From Phytomonospora sp040655735 (GTDB lineage Bacteria > Actinomycetota > Actinomycetes > Mycobacteriales > Micromonosporaceae), in assembly GCF_040655735.1 (NCBI RefSeq), contig NZ_JBFAKK010000001.1:372001-436000 (forward strand): 64,000 nucleotides of DNA. Reading direction: 5' to 3'. A program made the translations under genes and the position numbers. A model generated the notes under the pieces. It was not told where the DNA came from. It saw nothing but the letters and a program-made list of their open reading frames with translations, and searched no databases. Positions within the stretch are counted from its first letter, which is position 1. Each line of letters opens with the position of its first letter. This document shows, in pieces, positions 40,876 through 48,460 of this stretch.

Positions 40876-42292
40876 CGACGATGCCTTCCAGCGTCTTCTG
40901 ATAGGCCGCCGCGGCCTCCTCGACCGAGGAGCCGTCGACGATCGCGTAGGTGGCCTCCTGGATCGCCGTCGAGACCTGGAGGTAGGCCAGGTCGCCCGGA
41001 CGGAAACGGGTCAGCGGCACGACCTGCGAGGCGATGAAGCTCAGCATCGGATCCCCGGCCAGGACCTCGGCGTTGACGTCGTCGCGCTGGGTGATGCGCG
41101 GGCTGTCCCTCACCAGTTCCTTGACCGTCTCGGCGGAGGCCATGAAGCGCATGAGCTCCCAAGCCTGCTGCGGGTAGGCGGTGTTCGGGTTGAGCACCTG
41201 CGCGGCACCGCCCGACATCGACACGAAGTCCTGCCCGCCGACACCGGCACCCGGCGCGAATGCCGGGATCTTCGCCCATCCGACCGCCTCGTCGCGGTCG
41301 GGCATCGGCGCCACGTCCGAACTCGGGCTCAGCACTCCGCGCCACAGGTAGTCGCTCTCCAGCAGGATCCCGACCCGCCCTTTGGAGAAGGCCTCGAAGG
41401 ACTTGTCGCGCCCCTTGGCCTCCTGCTGGAGCGTGGCGTCGCCCAGTTCACCGCCGTAGACCTGCTGGTAGAAGTCGAGGACCTGCCGCACCTGCGGGGT
41501 GTCGCCCTGCCACTTGCCGTCGGTGAGGATCTCCTTGCCGGTACCGGCGAGCATGGGCAGGAAGCCCTGCATCGTGGTCGCCTCGCCCATCGCGGTGCCG
41601 GCGTTGAGCTGCAAGGGGATGGCGTCGGTCTTGTCGGCGACGGCCCCGGCCGCGTCGAGGACGTCCTGCCAGCTCGTCGGCTGCCAGTCGGCGGGCAGCC
41701 CGGCCTCGGCGAACACTTCCTTGTGGAAGTAGAGGACGCGCCCGTCGGTGCCCGAGGGGATCCCGTAGCGCTTGCCCTCATAGGAGGCGTTCTGCTGGAC
41801 CGAGGGCTGGATCTGGCCCCAGCCGTCCCAGTTGTTCGCCGCGTCGGCCCCGACGACCTCTTCCAGCGGCTTGATGAAGTTCGAGGCGGCGAACTCGCCG
41901 ACCCAGATGCCGTCGATGTCGATGATGTCGGCGCCCTTGCCGGCTTCGAGGTCGAGGCCGATCTTGCTCTTGTACTCGGCGTCGTCGACGCCGTTGGGCT
42001 CGAACTCGATGTGGGCGGTGACGCCCTTGGCCTTCTGCTGCTCGACGAACTTCGGGATCACGTAGCCGGTGAGGAAGTCGGCGCCCTCGGCGTTCTTGCC
42101 GCCCGCGATCGCGTTCGAGGTGATCGTGAGCGTGAACTCGCCTGCACCGGCGTTCTTGTTCGGGTCGGCCGCCTCGTCGTCACCGCCGCCGAGGCATCCG
42201 GTCGCGACCAGGGCGGTCAGACCGGCGAGGGCCAGGACTCGGCCGGCGCGCCGCGCCGGCCCCCATGCTGATAACGAGCTCGGTCGGCGCAT
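40850..42292 (-). CDS. ABC sugar-binding lipoprotein
   Basis: A 480-residue extracytoplasmic solute-binding protein of family 1 type. The signal ends in the lipobox LVATGC, with the lipid-bearing cysteine near residue 34, followed by a short acidic linker. FTLTITSNAIAGGKNAEGAD begins the binding fold. IDGIWVGEFAASNFIKPLEE and RYGIPSGTDGRVLYFHKEVF are family-typical hinge-strand blocks. The start ATG 42292 has only a weak purine tract upstream. The ligand is unknown, but the paired ATPase is of the oligosaccharide/glycerophosphodiester class. Confidence 0.92.
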   Translation of the reverse strand: MRRPSSLSAWGPARRAGRVLALAGLTALVATGCLGGGDDEAADPNKNAGAGEFTLTITSNAIAGGKNAEGADFLTGYVIPKFVEQQKAKGVTAHIEFEPNGVDDAEYKSKIGLDLEAGKGADIIDIDGIWVGEFAASNFIKPLEEVVGADAANNWDGWGQIQPSVQQNASYEGKRYGIPSGTDGRVLYFHKEVFAEAGLPADWQPTSWQDVLDAAGAVADKTDAIPLQLNAGTAMGEATTMQGFLPMLAGTGKEILTDGKWQGDTPQVRQVLDFYQQVYGGELGDATLQQEAKGRDKSFEAFSKGRVGILLESDYLWRGVLSPSSDVAPMPDRDEAVGWAKIPAFAPGAGVGGQDFVSMSGGAAQVLNPNTAYPQQAWELMRFMASAETVKELVRDSPRITQRDDVNAEVLAGDPMLSFIASQVVPLTRFRPGDLAYLQVSTAIQEATYAIVDGSSVEEAAAAYQKTLEGIVGGERVASG

Positions 42293-42324
42293 CGCTGGTC
42301 ACCCTCTTCGCTGAGGCGGCGTCG

Positions 42325-42362
42325 CCGGCCGCCCGGCGATCCTGCGATCACCGGGCGGCCGG
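42325..42362 (-). promoter_or_regulatory. Strong hairpin in the leader of the second ABC operon
   Basis: CCGGCCGCCCGG (42325-42336) pairs perfectly with 42351-42362 around a 14-nt loop, between the predicted start point and the binding-protein ATG. It could tune translation or mRNA stability; without a U-tract it is a weak terminator candidate. Confidence 0.45.
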
Positions 42363-42377
42363 TCGTCTGGTGTGCCG

Positions 42378-42407
42378 ACCCTAGTGAGGACAAATCGCCG
42401 GTGTCAA
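42378..42407 (-). promoter_or_regulatory. Promoter of the second sugar ABC operon
   Basis: Leftward TTGACA (42407-42402), 18 bp and TAGGGT (42383-42378). The -35 is perfect. The leader to ATG 42292 is about 80 nt. Confidence 0.55.
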
Positions 42408-42451
42408 CACCTTCCGGCCACCGGTCCGGCCGTCCACGATGGACCGGTGGG

Positions 42452-45184
42452 TCACTCTCCGCCCGGGCGCAGCCTGCCCAGTTCGGCGCGCGAGGCCACG
42501 CCGAGCTTCGGATAGGCCTTGTAGAGGTGATAGCCGACCGTGCGCGGGCTGAGGAACAGCTGCGCGCCGATCTCGCGGTTGGTCAGCCCTCCGGCGGCCA
42601 GGCGCACCACCTGCGACTCCTGCGGGGTGAGGTCGGCGAAACGGTCGTCGGACCGGACCGGTTGCGCCGCGACGCTCTCCCCGGCGGCGCGCAGTTCGAG
42701 CCTGGCCCGGTCGGCCCAGGCCGTCGCGCGCAGCCGCTCAAAGGTATCCATCGACTGCCGCAGATGGGGCTTGGCGTCGTTGACCCGGCGCTTGCGCCGC
42801 AGCCACTCGCCGTAGAGCAGCTCGGTCCTCGCTGTTTCGAAGGGCCGGTCGTCGGGACCGCCGTGCGCGGCGAGTGCCTCGGCGAAGTGCCGCTCGGCGC
42901 CGGCGTCGTCGAGGAGTGCGCGGCAGCGCGCGGTGACCGCCGCGGCCCAGGGCATGCCGACGGCGGTCGACCAGGCCTCGTAGAGCTCGAAGGCGTCGCC
43001 GACGCGCACCGGACCGTCGACGCGCGTGGCTGCCTCCACCAGGTCGGGGATGTAGGGGAGCAGGTCCATGCGGTGCGGTCGTGAGACCGCCGCCGACAGC
43101 CGTTCGTGCGCCGCCTCGAAGCGGCCGAGCGCGAGATCGGCCAAGGCGAGCGGGCCTTCGCCGATCACCTGCCCGCGGTTGCCCATGCTCTCGGTGACCT
43201 CGCCGAGGAGCCGTCCGCACCGCTCCTCGTCGCCTTCGACCGCGGCGAGGAAGGCCAGTACGCTCGCCGGCACTCCGCGCAAGATCGTGTTCGTGCCGAT
43301 GTCGGCGGCCAGCCGCAGCGCTTCGGTCGCCGTGTCCAAGGCCTCGGCGTGCGCTCCGGCGTACTGCTGGGCTCTCGCCAGCAGGCCCAGCGCACGGGGG
43401 AGCACGCCGAGCGCTCCGGGCGCCCGGCAGCGCGCCACCAGTGCCTCCGCCTCGGCGAGCGCCGTCACGTGGTCACCGAGCATCAGCCGCCACACGACGA
43501 GCGTCGCGGCGTCCTCAAGGCGCATCACCGCGACATGTTCGGCGACGATCGCCACCATCTTGCGCAGGGCCGTGAGGCCGTCGGCGGGGGTGAGTCCGGC
43601 GCGCCCGTTGATCCCGGCGGCGGCGACGGCGATGGCCTGGACCCGGTCGGCGTTGCGGAGGCCGAGCTCGGCGGCCAGCCGGGCGTCGGCGGCGGCCGCG
43701 TTGAAGTCCCCGGTGAGCCAGGCGAGTTCGGCGGCGTTGAAGAGCAGGAAGCTGGCGTTGTCCTGGGAGTGCGGCGCCACCCGCCGTGCCGCGTCGGACC
43801 AGATCCGGTGGGCGGAGGCGGGTTGCCCGCGCCAGTTCGCCGCCGAGCCGCGTACCCGGGCGACGAGCGCGAGCGCGATCTCGTCGGTGAGGTTGCGCGC
43901 GGCCTGGTCGGCCAGGGCGTCGGCGCGGTCCAGCTGGCCGGCGTCGAGGGCCGAGCGCGCGGCGGCCAGGAAGCGCCGGCCCCGCTCGGCTGGCGCCGGG
44001 CTCAGCGCGGCGGCCCGGGCGTATCCGGTGGTGACCGCCGCGTACCCGCCGCGGGTCAGGATGGCGTCGGTCTCGGCTTCGAGCAGGGCGGCGACCTCTT
44101 CGTCGGTGCCGGTGGTGGCGGCCGCGAGATGCCAGGCGCGCCGGTACCCGTCGACGGTGGGGTCGAGGACCGCGGCCAGCGCCGAGTGCGCGGCGGAACG
44201 CTCCCGGGATCCGGCACCCTGGTAGGCGGCGGCGCGGATGAGCGGATGGCGGAAGAGGACCTGGTCGGCGGTGGTGCGCAGCAGTTCGCGCTTCTCGACG
44301 AGATCGAGGTCGTCGACGGAGGCGCCGAGCCTGGCCGCCGCGGCGAGTACGGTCGCCGTGCTGCGGCTGTCGTCGGCGGAGGCGACCAGCAGGAGGTCGC
44401 GGGCGGTGGCGGGCAGGGTGGCGATCCGGTCGCCGAAGCTGCGCTGGATCCGGCCGTGCGTGGGCAGCCGGGTGACGCCGCCGGTTTCGGCGCCCAGGTG
44501 CCCTTCGCGCTGTGCCGCGGCCAGTTCGCGCAACGCGAGCGGGTTTCCGCTCGATTCGGTGCGGATGTGGTCGCGGACGTAGTCGGGCAGGTCTGCGGCG
44601 TAGGCGTCGAGGACCTGACCGGCGGCCTGTTCGCCGAGGGGTGACAGGACCAGTTCCTCGATGCCCTCGGCGCTGAAGACCGGCGCGTGGGAGTCGCGCG
44701 CGCCGAGGATCATCACCACGCCCTCGGCCTGAAGCCTGCGCGCGACGAAGCGCAGGACGGCGGTGGTCTCGTGGTCGAGCCAGTGCACGTCGTCGACCAG
44801 GCACAGGACCGGGGTCGTCTCGGCCAGTTCGGTGAGCAGGTTGAGGACCGCGAGGCCCACCTGGAACCACTCCCGGTCCTCGGTGGCGGCCAGGCCGAGC
44901 GCGGTCCGCAGGGCCCGGGCCTGCGGGCCGGGCAGTGAGTCGATGCGGCCGACGTGCTCACGGAGGAGCAGGTGGAGACCGGCGTAGGGGAGTTCCGACT
45001 CGAACTCGGCGCCGTTGCTGCGCAGCAGGAGCAGGCCCTCGGCCCGCTCGGCGCAGTGTTCGAGGAGCGCCGACTTGCCGATGCCGGCCTCGCCGCGCAC
45101 GATCAGCGCGGCGCTGCGTCCCGATCGGGCCGCGTCGATCAGCCGGTCGAGCCGGGCGGTTTCGGTGGGGCGGCCGAACAGCAT
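42452..45184 (-). CDS. LAL-type LuxR-family regulator with N-terminal STAND ATPase
   Basis: A 910-residue regulator. Residues 1-240 hold the AAA/STAND ATPase: Walker A RGEAGIGKSALLEHC, Walker B PVLCLVDDVHWLD. A long helical, TPR-like region follows (about 330-830). The C-terminus is a LuxR helix-turn-helix (DLTPQESQVVRLAAGGLTNR, LFLSPRTVGYHLYKAYPKLG). Large ATP-binding LuxR regulators (MalT/LAL) usually activate sugar use or secondary metabolism. It lies immediately upstream of, and on the same strand as, the sugar ABC operon with its own promoter between. No Shine-Dalgarno precedes ATG 45184. Confidence 0.93.
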   Translation of the reverse strand: MLFGRPTETARLDRLIDAARSGRSAALIVRGEAGIGKSALLEHCAERAEGLLLLRSNGAEFESELPYAGLHLLLREHVGRIDSLPGPQARALRTALGLAATEDREWFQVGLAVLNLLTELAETTPVLCLVDDVHWLDHETTAVLRFVARRLQAEGVVMILGARDSHAPVFSAEGIEELVLSPLGEQAAGQVLDAYAADLPDYVRDHIRTESSGNPLALRELAAAQREGHLGAETGGVTRLPTHGRIQRSFGDRIATLPATARDLLLVASADDSRSTATVLAAAARLGASVDDLDLVEKRELLRTTADQVLFRHPLIRAAAYQGAGSRERSAAHSALAAVLDPTVDGYRRAWHLAAATTGTDEEVAALLEAETDAILTRGGYAAVTTGYARAAALSPAPAERGRRFLAAARSALDAGQLDRADALADQAARNLTDEIALALVARVRGSAANWRGQPASAHRIWSDAARRVAPHSQDNASFLLFNAAELAWLTGDFNAAAADARLAAELGLRNADRVQAIAVAAAGINGRAGLTPADGLTALRKMVAIVAEHVAVMRLEDAATLVVWRLMLGDHVTALAEAEALVARCRAPGALGVLPRALGLLARAQQYAGAHAEALDTATEALRLAADIGTNTILRGVPASVLAFLAAVEGDEERCGRLLGEVTESMGNRGQVIGEGPLALADLALGRFEAAHERLSAAVSRPHRMDLLPYIPDLVEAATRVDGPVRVGDAFELYEAWSTAVGMPWAAAVTARCRALLDDAGAERHFAEALAAHGGPDDRPFETARTELLYGEWLRRKRRVNDAKPHLRQSMDTFERLRATAWADRARLELRAAGESVAAQPVRSDDRFADLTPQESQVVRLAAGGLTNREIGAQLFLSPRTVGYHLYKAYPKLGVASRAELGRLRPGGE

Positions 45185-45191
45185 GGGCGCG

Positions 45192-45197
45192 ATTCTA
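45192..45197 (-). promoter_or_regulatory. -10 box of a leaderless-type promoter for the LAL regulator
   Basis: TAGAAT on the minus strand matches five of six -10 consensus bases and ends 7 nt before ATG 45184. There is no ribosome-binding site, so the mRNA is probably leaderless. Confidence 0.5.
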
Positions 45198-45249
45198 CGC
45201 AGGAAGGAAGCCCTATCCGGTGCGCGCGAGTGTGACGTGGACGTCCCGG

Positions 45250-45283
45250 AGGGCGGCGGCGGCCCTTGCGGCCGCGCCGCCCT
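45250..45283 (-). terminator. Hairpin after the quinone-oxidoreductase gene
   Basis: AGGGCGGCGGCGGCC (45250-45264) pairs with 45270-45283 with one bulge around CTTGC, 10 bp past the stop at 45293. Confidence 0.6.
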
Positions 45284-45292
45284 TCCGGTTCC

Positions 45293-46276
45293 TCAGGGGA
45301 CCAGCACGGCCTTGCCGACCGTGCCGCGGTTCTCCAGCGCGGTGTGCGCCGCCGCCGCCTCGGCGAGCGGGTAGACCTGGGTGAGCGCGATGAGCCGTCC
45401 GGCCGCGCCTTCGGCCAGCGCCTCGGTCTCCAGGCTGCGCAGGCCCCCGGGGCGGGCGAGCATCCGCGGCCCGAGGGCGACGGTCACCTCCAGGGCCTTG
45501 GCGTAGATGTCGTCGGCGTCGAGCTCGGTGACCGTCCCCGACGACCAGCCGAACATGATGAAGCGCCCACCGATGCCCAGCAGGTCAAGGGCCGCGCGCC
45601 CGGCCTCGCCGCCCACGCTGTCGAAGGCGACGGTGATCTCGCGCCCGGACAGGGCCGTGCGCACCGCCTCCGCCCAGCCGGGCTCGTCGTAGGCCACCGT
45701 GATCGCCTGCGGCGCGACGTTCTTGATCTGGTCGAGTTTCCCGCCTCCCGCGGCGGCGACCACGGTCGCGCCCACGTTGGCGGCCGCCTGCACAAGCAGG
45801 GAGCCGATCCCTCCCGCTGCGGCGGTGACCAGCACGACGTCGTCGCCGGTCAGCGCGGCCACGTCGAGGATCCCGATCGCCGTCCGGCCGGTACCGATCA
45901 GCGCGACCGCCTCGGCCTCACCGAGTCCATCGGGGATGGGGTGGACCGCTTCGGCCTCGCGTACCGCCAGTTCGGCGTAGCCGCCGCTGGCGATGCCCAG
46001 GTGGGTGACGGCCCGTCGCCCCACCCAGGAAGAGTCGACGCCGTCGCCGACGGCTTCCACGACGCCGGCGACCTCGCGTCCCGGTGTCATCGGCAGCGCC
46101 GGTCCGGCGAACGGGTGGTCGCCGGCGGTCCCGGCACGGATCGCCGCGTCGAGCAGGTGCACGCCGGCCGCGCGGACCCGGATCAGCAGCTGCCCGGGCC
46201 CGGCGACCGGGTCGGGAGCGTCCTCGAAGAGCAGGGTCTCGGCCGGGCCGACCTCGTACTGGCGAATCGCCTTCAT
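45293..46276 (-). CDS. Zinc-type alcohol dehydrogenase/quinone oxidoreductase family protein
   Basis: A 327-residue medium-chain reductase of the NADPH:quinone oxidoreductase group. MKAIRQYEVGPAETLLFEDA starts the GroES-like domain. The cofactor loop VLVTAAAGGIGSLLVQAAAN is the NADPH Rossmann motif. Zinc-binding cysteine clusters are absent, as in QOR-type enzymes. The start is ATG 46276 with AGGGAAG upstream. It follows the FMN reductase gene by 16 bp, so both are in one operon that probably handles quinone or electrophile stress. Confidence 0.9.
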   Translation of the reverse strand: MKAIRQYEVGPAETLLFEDAPDPVAGPGQLLIRVRAAGVHLLDAAIRAGTAGDHPFAGPALPMTPGREVAGVVEAVGDGVDSSWVGRRAVTHLGIASGGYAELAVREAEAVHPIPDGLGEAEAVALIGTGRTAIGILDVAALTGDDVVLVTAAAGGIGSLLVQAAANVGATVVAAAGGGKLDQIKNVAPQAITVAYDEPGWAEAVRTALSGREITVAFDSVGGEAGRAALDLLGIGGRFIMFGWSSGTVTELDADDIYAKALEVTVALGPRMLARPGGLRSLETEALAEGAAGRLIALTQVYPLAEAAAAHTALENRGTVGKAVLVP

Positions 46277-46292
46277 GGCCACTTCCCTTTCG

Positions 46293-46868
46293 TCAGACCG
46301 CGTAGGCGGTTTCGAGGCGGGCGGTGCGCAGCGCACGACCCCACCAGGTGAGCTGGCCGAGCATTCCCTTGGCCGCGCCGGCCAGGGCCTCGGGCTCGGC
46401 GAAGCGGCCGTCGGGGCCCAGCAAGGTCCAGTAGTTGACGAGGCCGATGGTGTCGCGCACGGTCAGCGCGTGGACCTCGGGGAAGATCTGCCGCAGGTGC
46501 TCCACCGCCCGCTGTCCGCCGACCATGCCGCCGTAGGAGACGAAACCGACCGGCTTGGTGTGCCATTCCGCCTGGTAGTGGTCGATCGCGGCTTTCAGGC
46601 CGGCCGGGTAGCTGTGGTTGTACTCCGGCGTGACCACGACGAACGCGTCGGCGGCGTGCAGCCGGGCCGACAGGCTCCGCACGTTCGGGTGGTCGTCGCT
46701 GTCACCGGTGATGTGGGCCGGCAGCTCGCAGTCGAGCAGGTCCACGACGTCGACGTCGAAGCCGCCGTATCGACGGGCCTCCTCGGCGATCCACTCGGCC
46801 GGAACCGGACCGAAGCGTCCTTCGCGGGTACTGCCGATGATGACGGCGAGTTTCAGGTTGTCGGGCAT
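46293..46868 (-). CDS. NAD(P)H-dependent FMN/quinone reductase
   Basis: A 191-residue flavodoxin-like reductase. LAVIIGSTREGRFGPVPAEW is the FMN-phosphate loop, and VVTPEYNHSYPAGLKAAIDH with VGFVSYGGMVGGQRAVEHLR are the characteristic flavin-ring and dimer blocks. AGGAG six bases before ATG 46868 fixes the start. It is the first gene of a two-gene operon with the quinone oxidoreductase. It is divergent from an MFS exporter across a highly symmetric promoter region, pointing to a shared regulator. Confidence 0.92.
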   Translation of the reverse strand: MPDNLKLAVIIGSTREGRFGPVPAEWIAEEARRYGGFDVDVVDLLDCELPAHITGDSDDHPNVRSLSARLHAADAFVVVTPEYNHSYPAGLKAAIDHYQAEWHTKPVGFVSYGGMVGGQRAVEHLRQIFPEVHALTVRDTIGLVNYWTLLGPDGRFAEPEALAGAAKGMLGQLTWWGRALRTARLETAYAV

Positions 46869-46914
46869 GGGGTGCTCCTCGTCAAGGCTTCGACCACCGG
46901 TTTCGGTGTCGTGG

Positions 46915-47064
46915 CCAAAGCTATGGGCGGCCGGCGGTCCCGCCATCTGTCAGGTGACTGGGCCCGGTGACCGGTGACCTGTACTGGCGGTGCGACCGGC
47001 GCCCCGGTCGCACCGACCAGTCACGCGACAGATGCCCCGGCCGGTCCCGGATCCATAGTTTCGG
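46915..47064. promoter_or_regulatory. Symmetric divergent promoter/operator region
   Basis: Nested inverted repeats span 150 bp. The outer boxes CCAAAGCTATGG (46915) and CCATAGTTTCGG (47053) match 10 of 12 as inverts. Next, 18-bp arms CATCTGTCAGGTGACTGG (46944-46961) and CCAGTCACGCGACAGATG (47017-47034) match 16 of 18. In the centre, GGTGCGACCGG (46989-46999) and CCGGTCGCACC (47004-47014) form a perfect 11-bp hairpin. GGTGAC also repeats at 46953, 46966 and 46973. The boxes read CATAGC or CATAGT outward, like a -10, in front of each divergent gene. Confidence 0.75.
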
Positions 47065-47067
47065 GGT

Positions 47068-48444
47068 ATGACTCAGCTCGGCACCACCGAACCCCGCAGC
47101 GAAGTTCCCACCCGGTGGGCGCCCGTCTTCGCTCTCGCCTTGGCCATGGTCGTCGTGACCTCCGACCTCATGCTCGCCGCCGTCGCCCTGCCCGACATAG
47201 GCGACGACCTGAGCGTCGGCCCGGCCGTCACCGCCTGGGGCCTGCTCGGCTACGCCCTGCCGATGTCGGCGGCGGCCATCCCCGCCGGCCGCTGGGCGGA
47301 CAAGGCCGACATCCGCAAGGTGTTCCTGCTGTCGATGTTCGGTGTCGCCGCCGCCAGCGTCCTGGTCGCCGCCGCCCCGACCTTCTGGCTGCTGATCGCC
47401 GCGCGCTTCCTGCAAGGGCTGGCCGCCTCACTGGTCATGGCCGTCTACATGCCCATCGTCGCGGCGTCCGTGCCCGCGGACCGGCGCGGACGGGCCATCG
47501 GTTACATCATCACCGTGATGACCATCGGCGGCATGATCGGCGCCCCGCTCGGAGGCCTCGCCGTCGGCGCTTTCGGCTGGCGCGGCCTGTTCCTGCTGAA
47601 GCTGCCCATCGTCGCCGCCGCCCTGTGGCTCGGCTGGCGGGCGATTCCCGGCAACGGCAAGGGCCTGCCCGTTCCCGACCGCGTCCTGATCCGCGACAGC
47701 CTCGTGATGGGCGGCGCCGTCGCGGCGATCCTCCTCGCCTTCGACCGACTCAGCGAACAGCCCGCGCTCGCCGCCGTGCTCGTCGTCATCTCGGTCGCCC
47801 TCACGGTCGTCTGGCTGCGGCTGCGCAGCTCGGCGCCGCTGATCGCGGTCATCCGCCGGCGGACCGTCGGGATGGGCCTGCTCGGCCTCTTCCTGATGAG
47901 CTTCGCCGTCGGCCTGATGTCCTTCCTGCTGCCCTACTTCGTCGTCGACGAGATGCGCGAAAGCCCCGCGACCACGGGTGTCGCGCTGCTCTTCCTCTCC
48001 GGCGCCATGGCCCCGATCGCGCCCATCGCCGGCAAACTCGCCGACACCTTCGGCGCCCACAAGGTCGCCGTGGTCGGGGCGATCCTCTCGGTCGGCGCGA
48101 TGACGACGATGCTCACCGTCGACTCCGACACCGACCTGTTCGGGCTCGCCTGGCGCCTGGTGCTCATCGGCATCGCCTCGGCGCTGTTCAACGGGCCCAT
48201 CAACACCAGTCTCATGGCGGCCACTCCCCGCGAGGCGATCGGCGCGGCGGGCGGGGCCTTCGCGACGGTGCGGACGCTCGCCTCGACCATCGGCCCGGCC
48301 GTGACGGCCCTGGCCTGGACGATCGGCGGTGGCGGGATGACCGGCTTCACCGTCGGCGTGCTGACTCTGCTGGCGGCCTACGGTCTCGGGGTCCTCGCGC
48401 TCCTGGCCGCCGGCCCTTCACGGGAGAAGGCACCGGCCGTTTGA
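47068..48444 (+). CDS. MFS exporter, 14-helix drug-resistance type
   Basis: A 458-residue transporter. VVVTSDLMLAAVALPDIGDD opens helix one with the DHA2-like motif. PAGRWADKADIRKVFLLSMF is motif A, and AIGYIITVMTIGGMIGAPLG is motif C. About 12-14 helices are predicted. It probably exports a toxic compound also detoxified by the divergent quinone/FMN reductases. The ATG at 47068 has no ribosome site, and CATAGT/TAGTTT ends 6-8 bases before it, so the transcript may be leaderless. It ends 16 bp before the convergent solenoid-protein gene. Confidence 0.9.
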   Translation: MTQLGTTEPRSEVPTRWAPVFALALAMVVVTSDLMLAAVALPDIGDDLSVGPAVTAWGLLGYALPMSAAAIPAGRWADKADIRKVFLLSMFGVAAASVLVAAAPTFWLLIAARFLQGLAASLVMAVYMPIVAASVPADRRGRAIGYIITVMTIGGMIGAPLGGLAVGAFGWRGLFLLKLPIVAAALWLGWRAIPGNGKGLPVPDRVLIRDSLVMGGAVAAILLAFDRLSEQPALAAVLVVISVALTVVWLRLRSSAPLIAVIRRRTVGMGLLGLFLMSFAVGLMSFLLPYFVVDEMRESPATTGVALLFLSGAMAPIAPIAGKLADTFGAHKVAVVGAILSVGAMTTMLTVDSDTDLFGLAWRLVLIGIASALFNGPINTSLMAATPREAIGAAGGAFATVRTLASTIGPAVTALAWTIGGGGMTGFTVGVLTLLAAYGLGVLALLAAGPSREKAPAV

Positions 48445-48460
48445 CCGGGACGCCGTCGCG

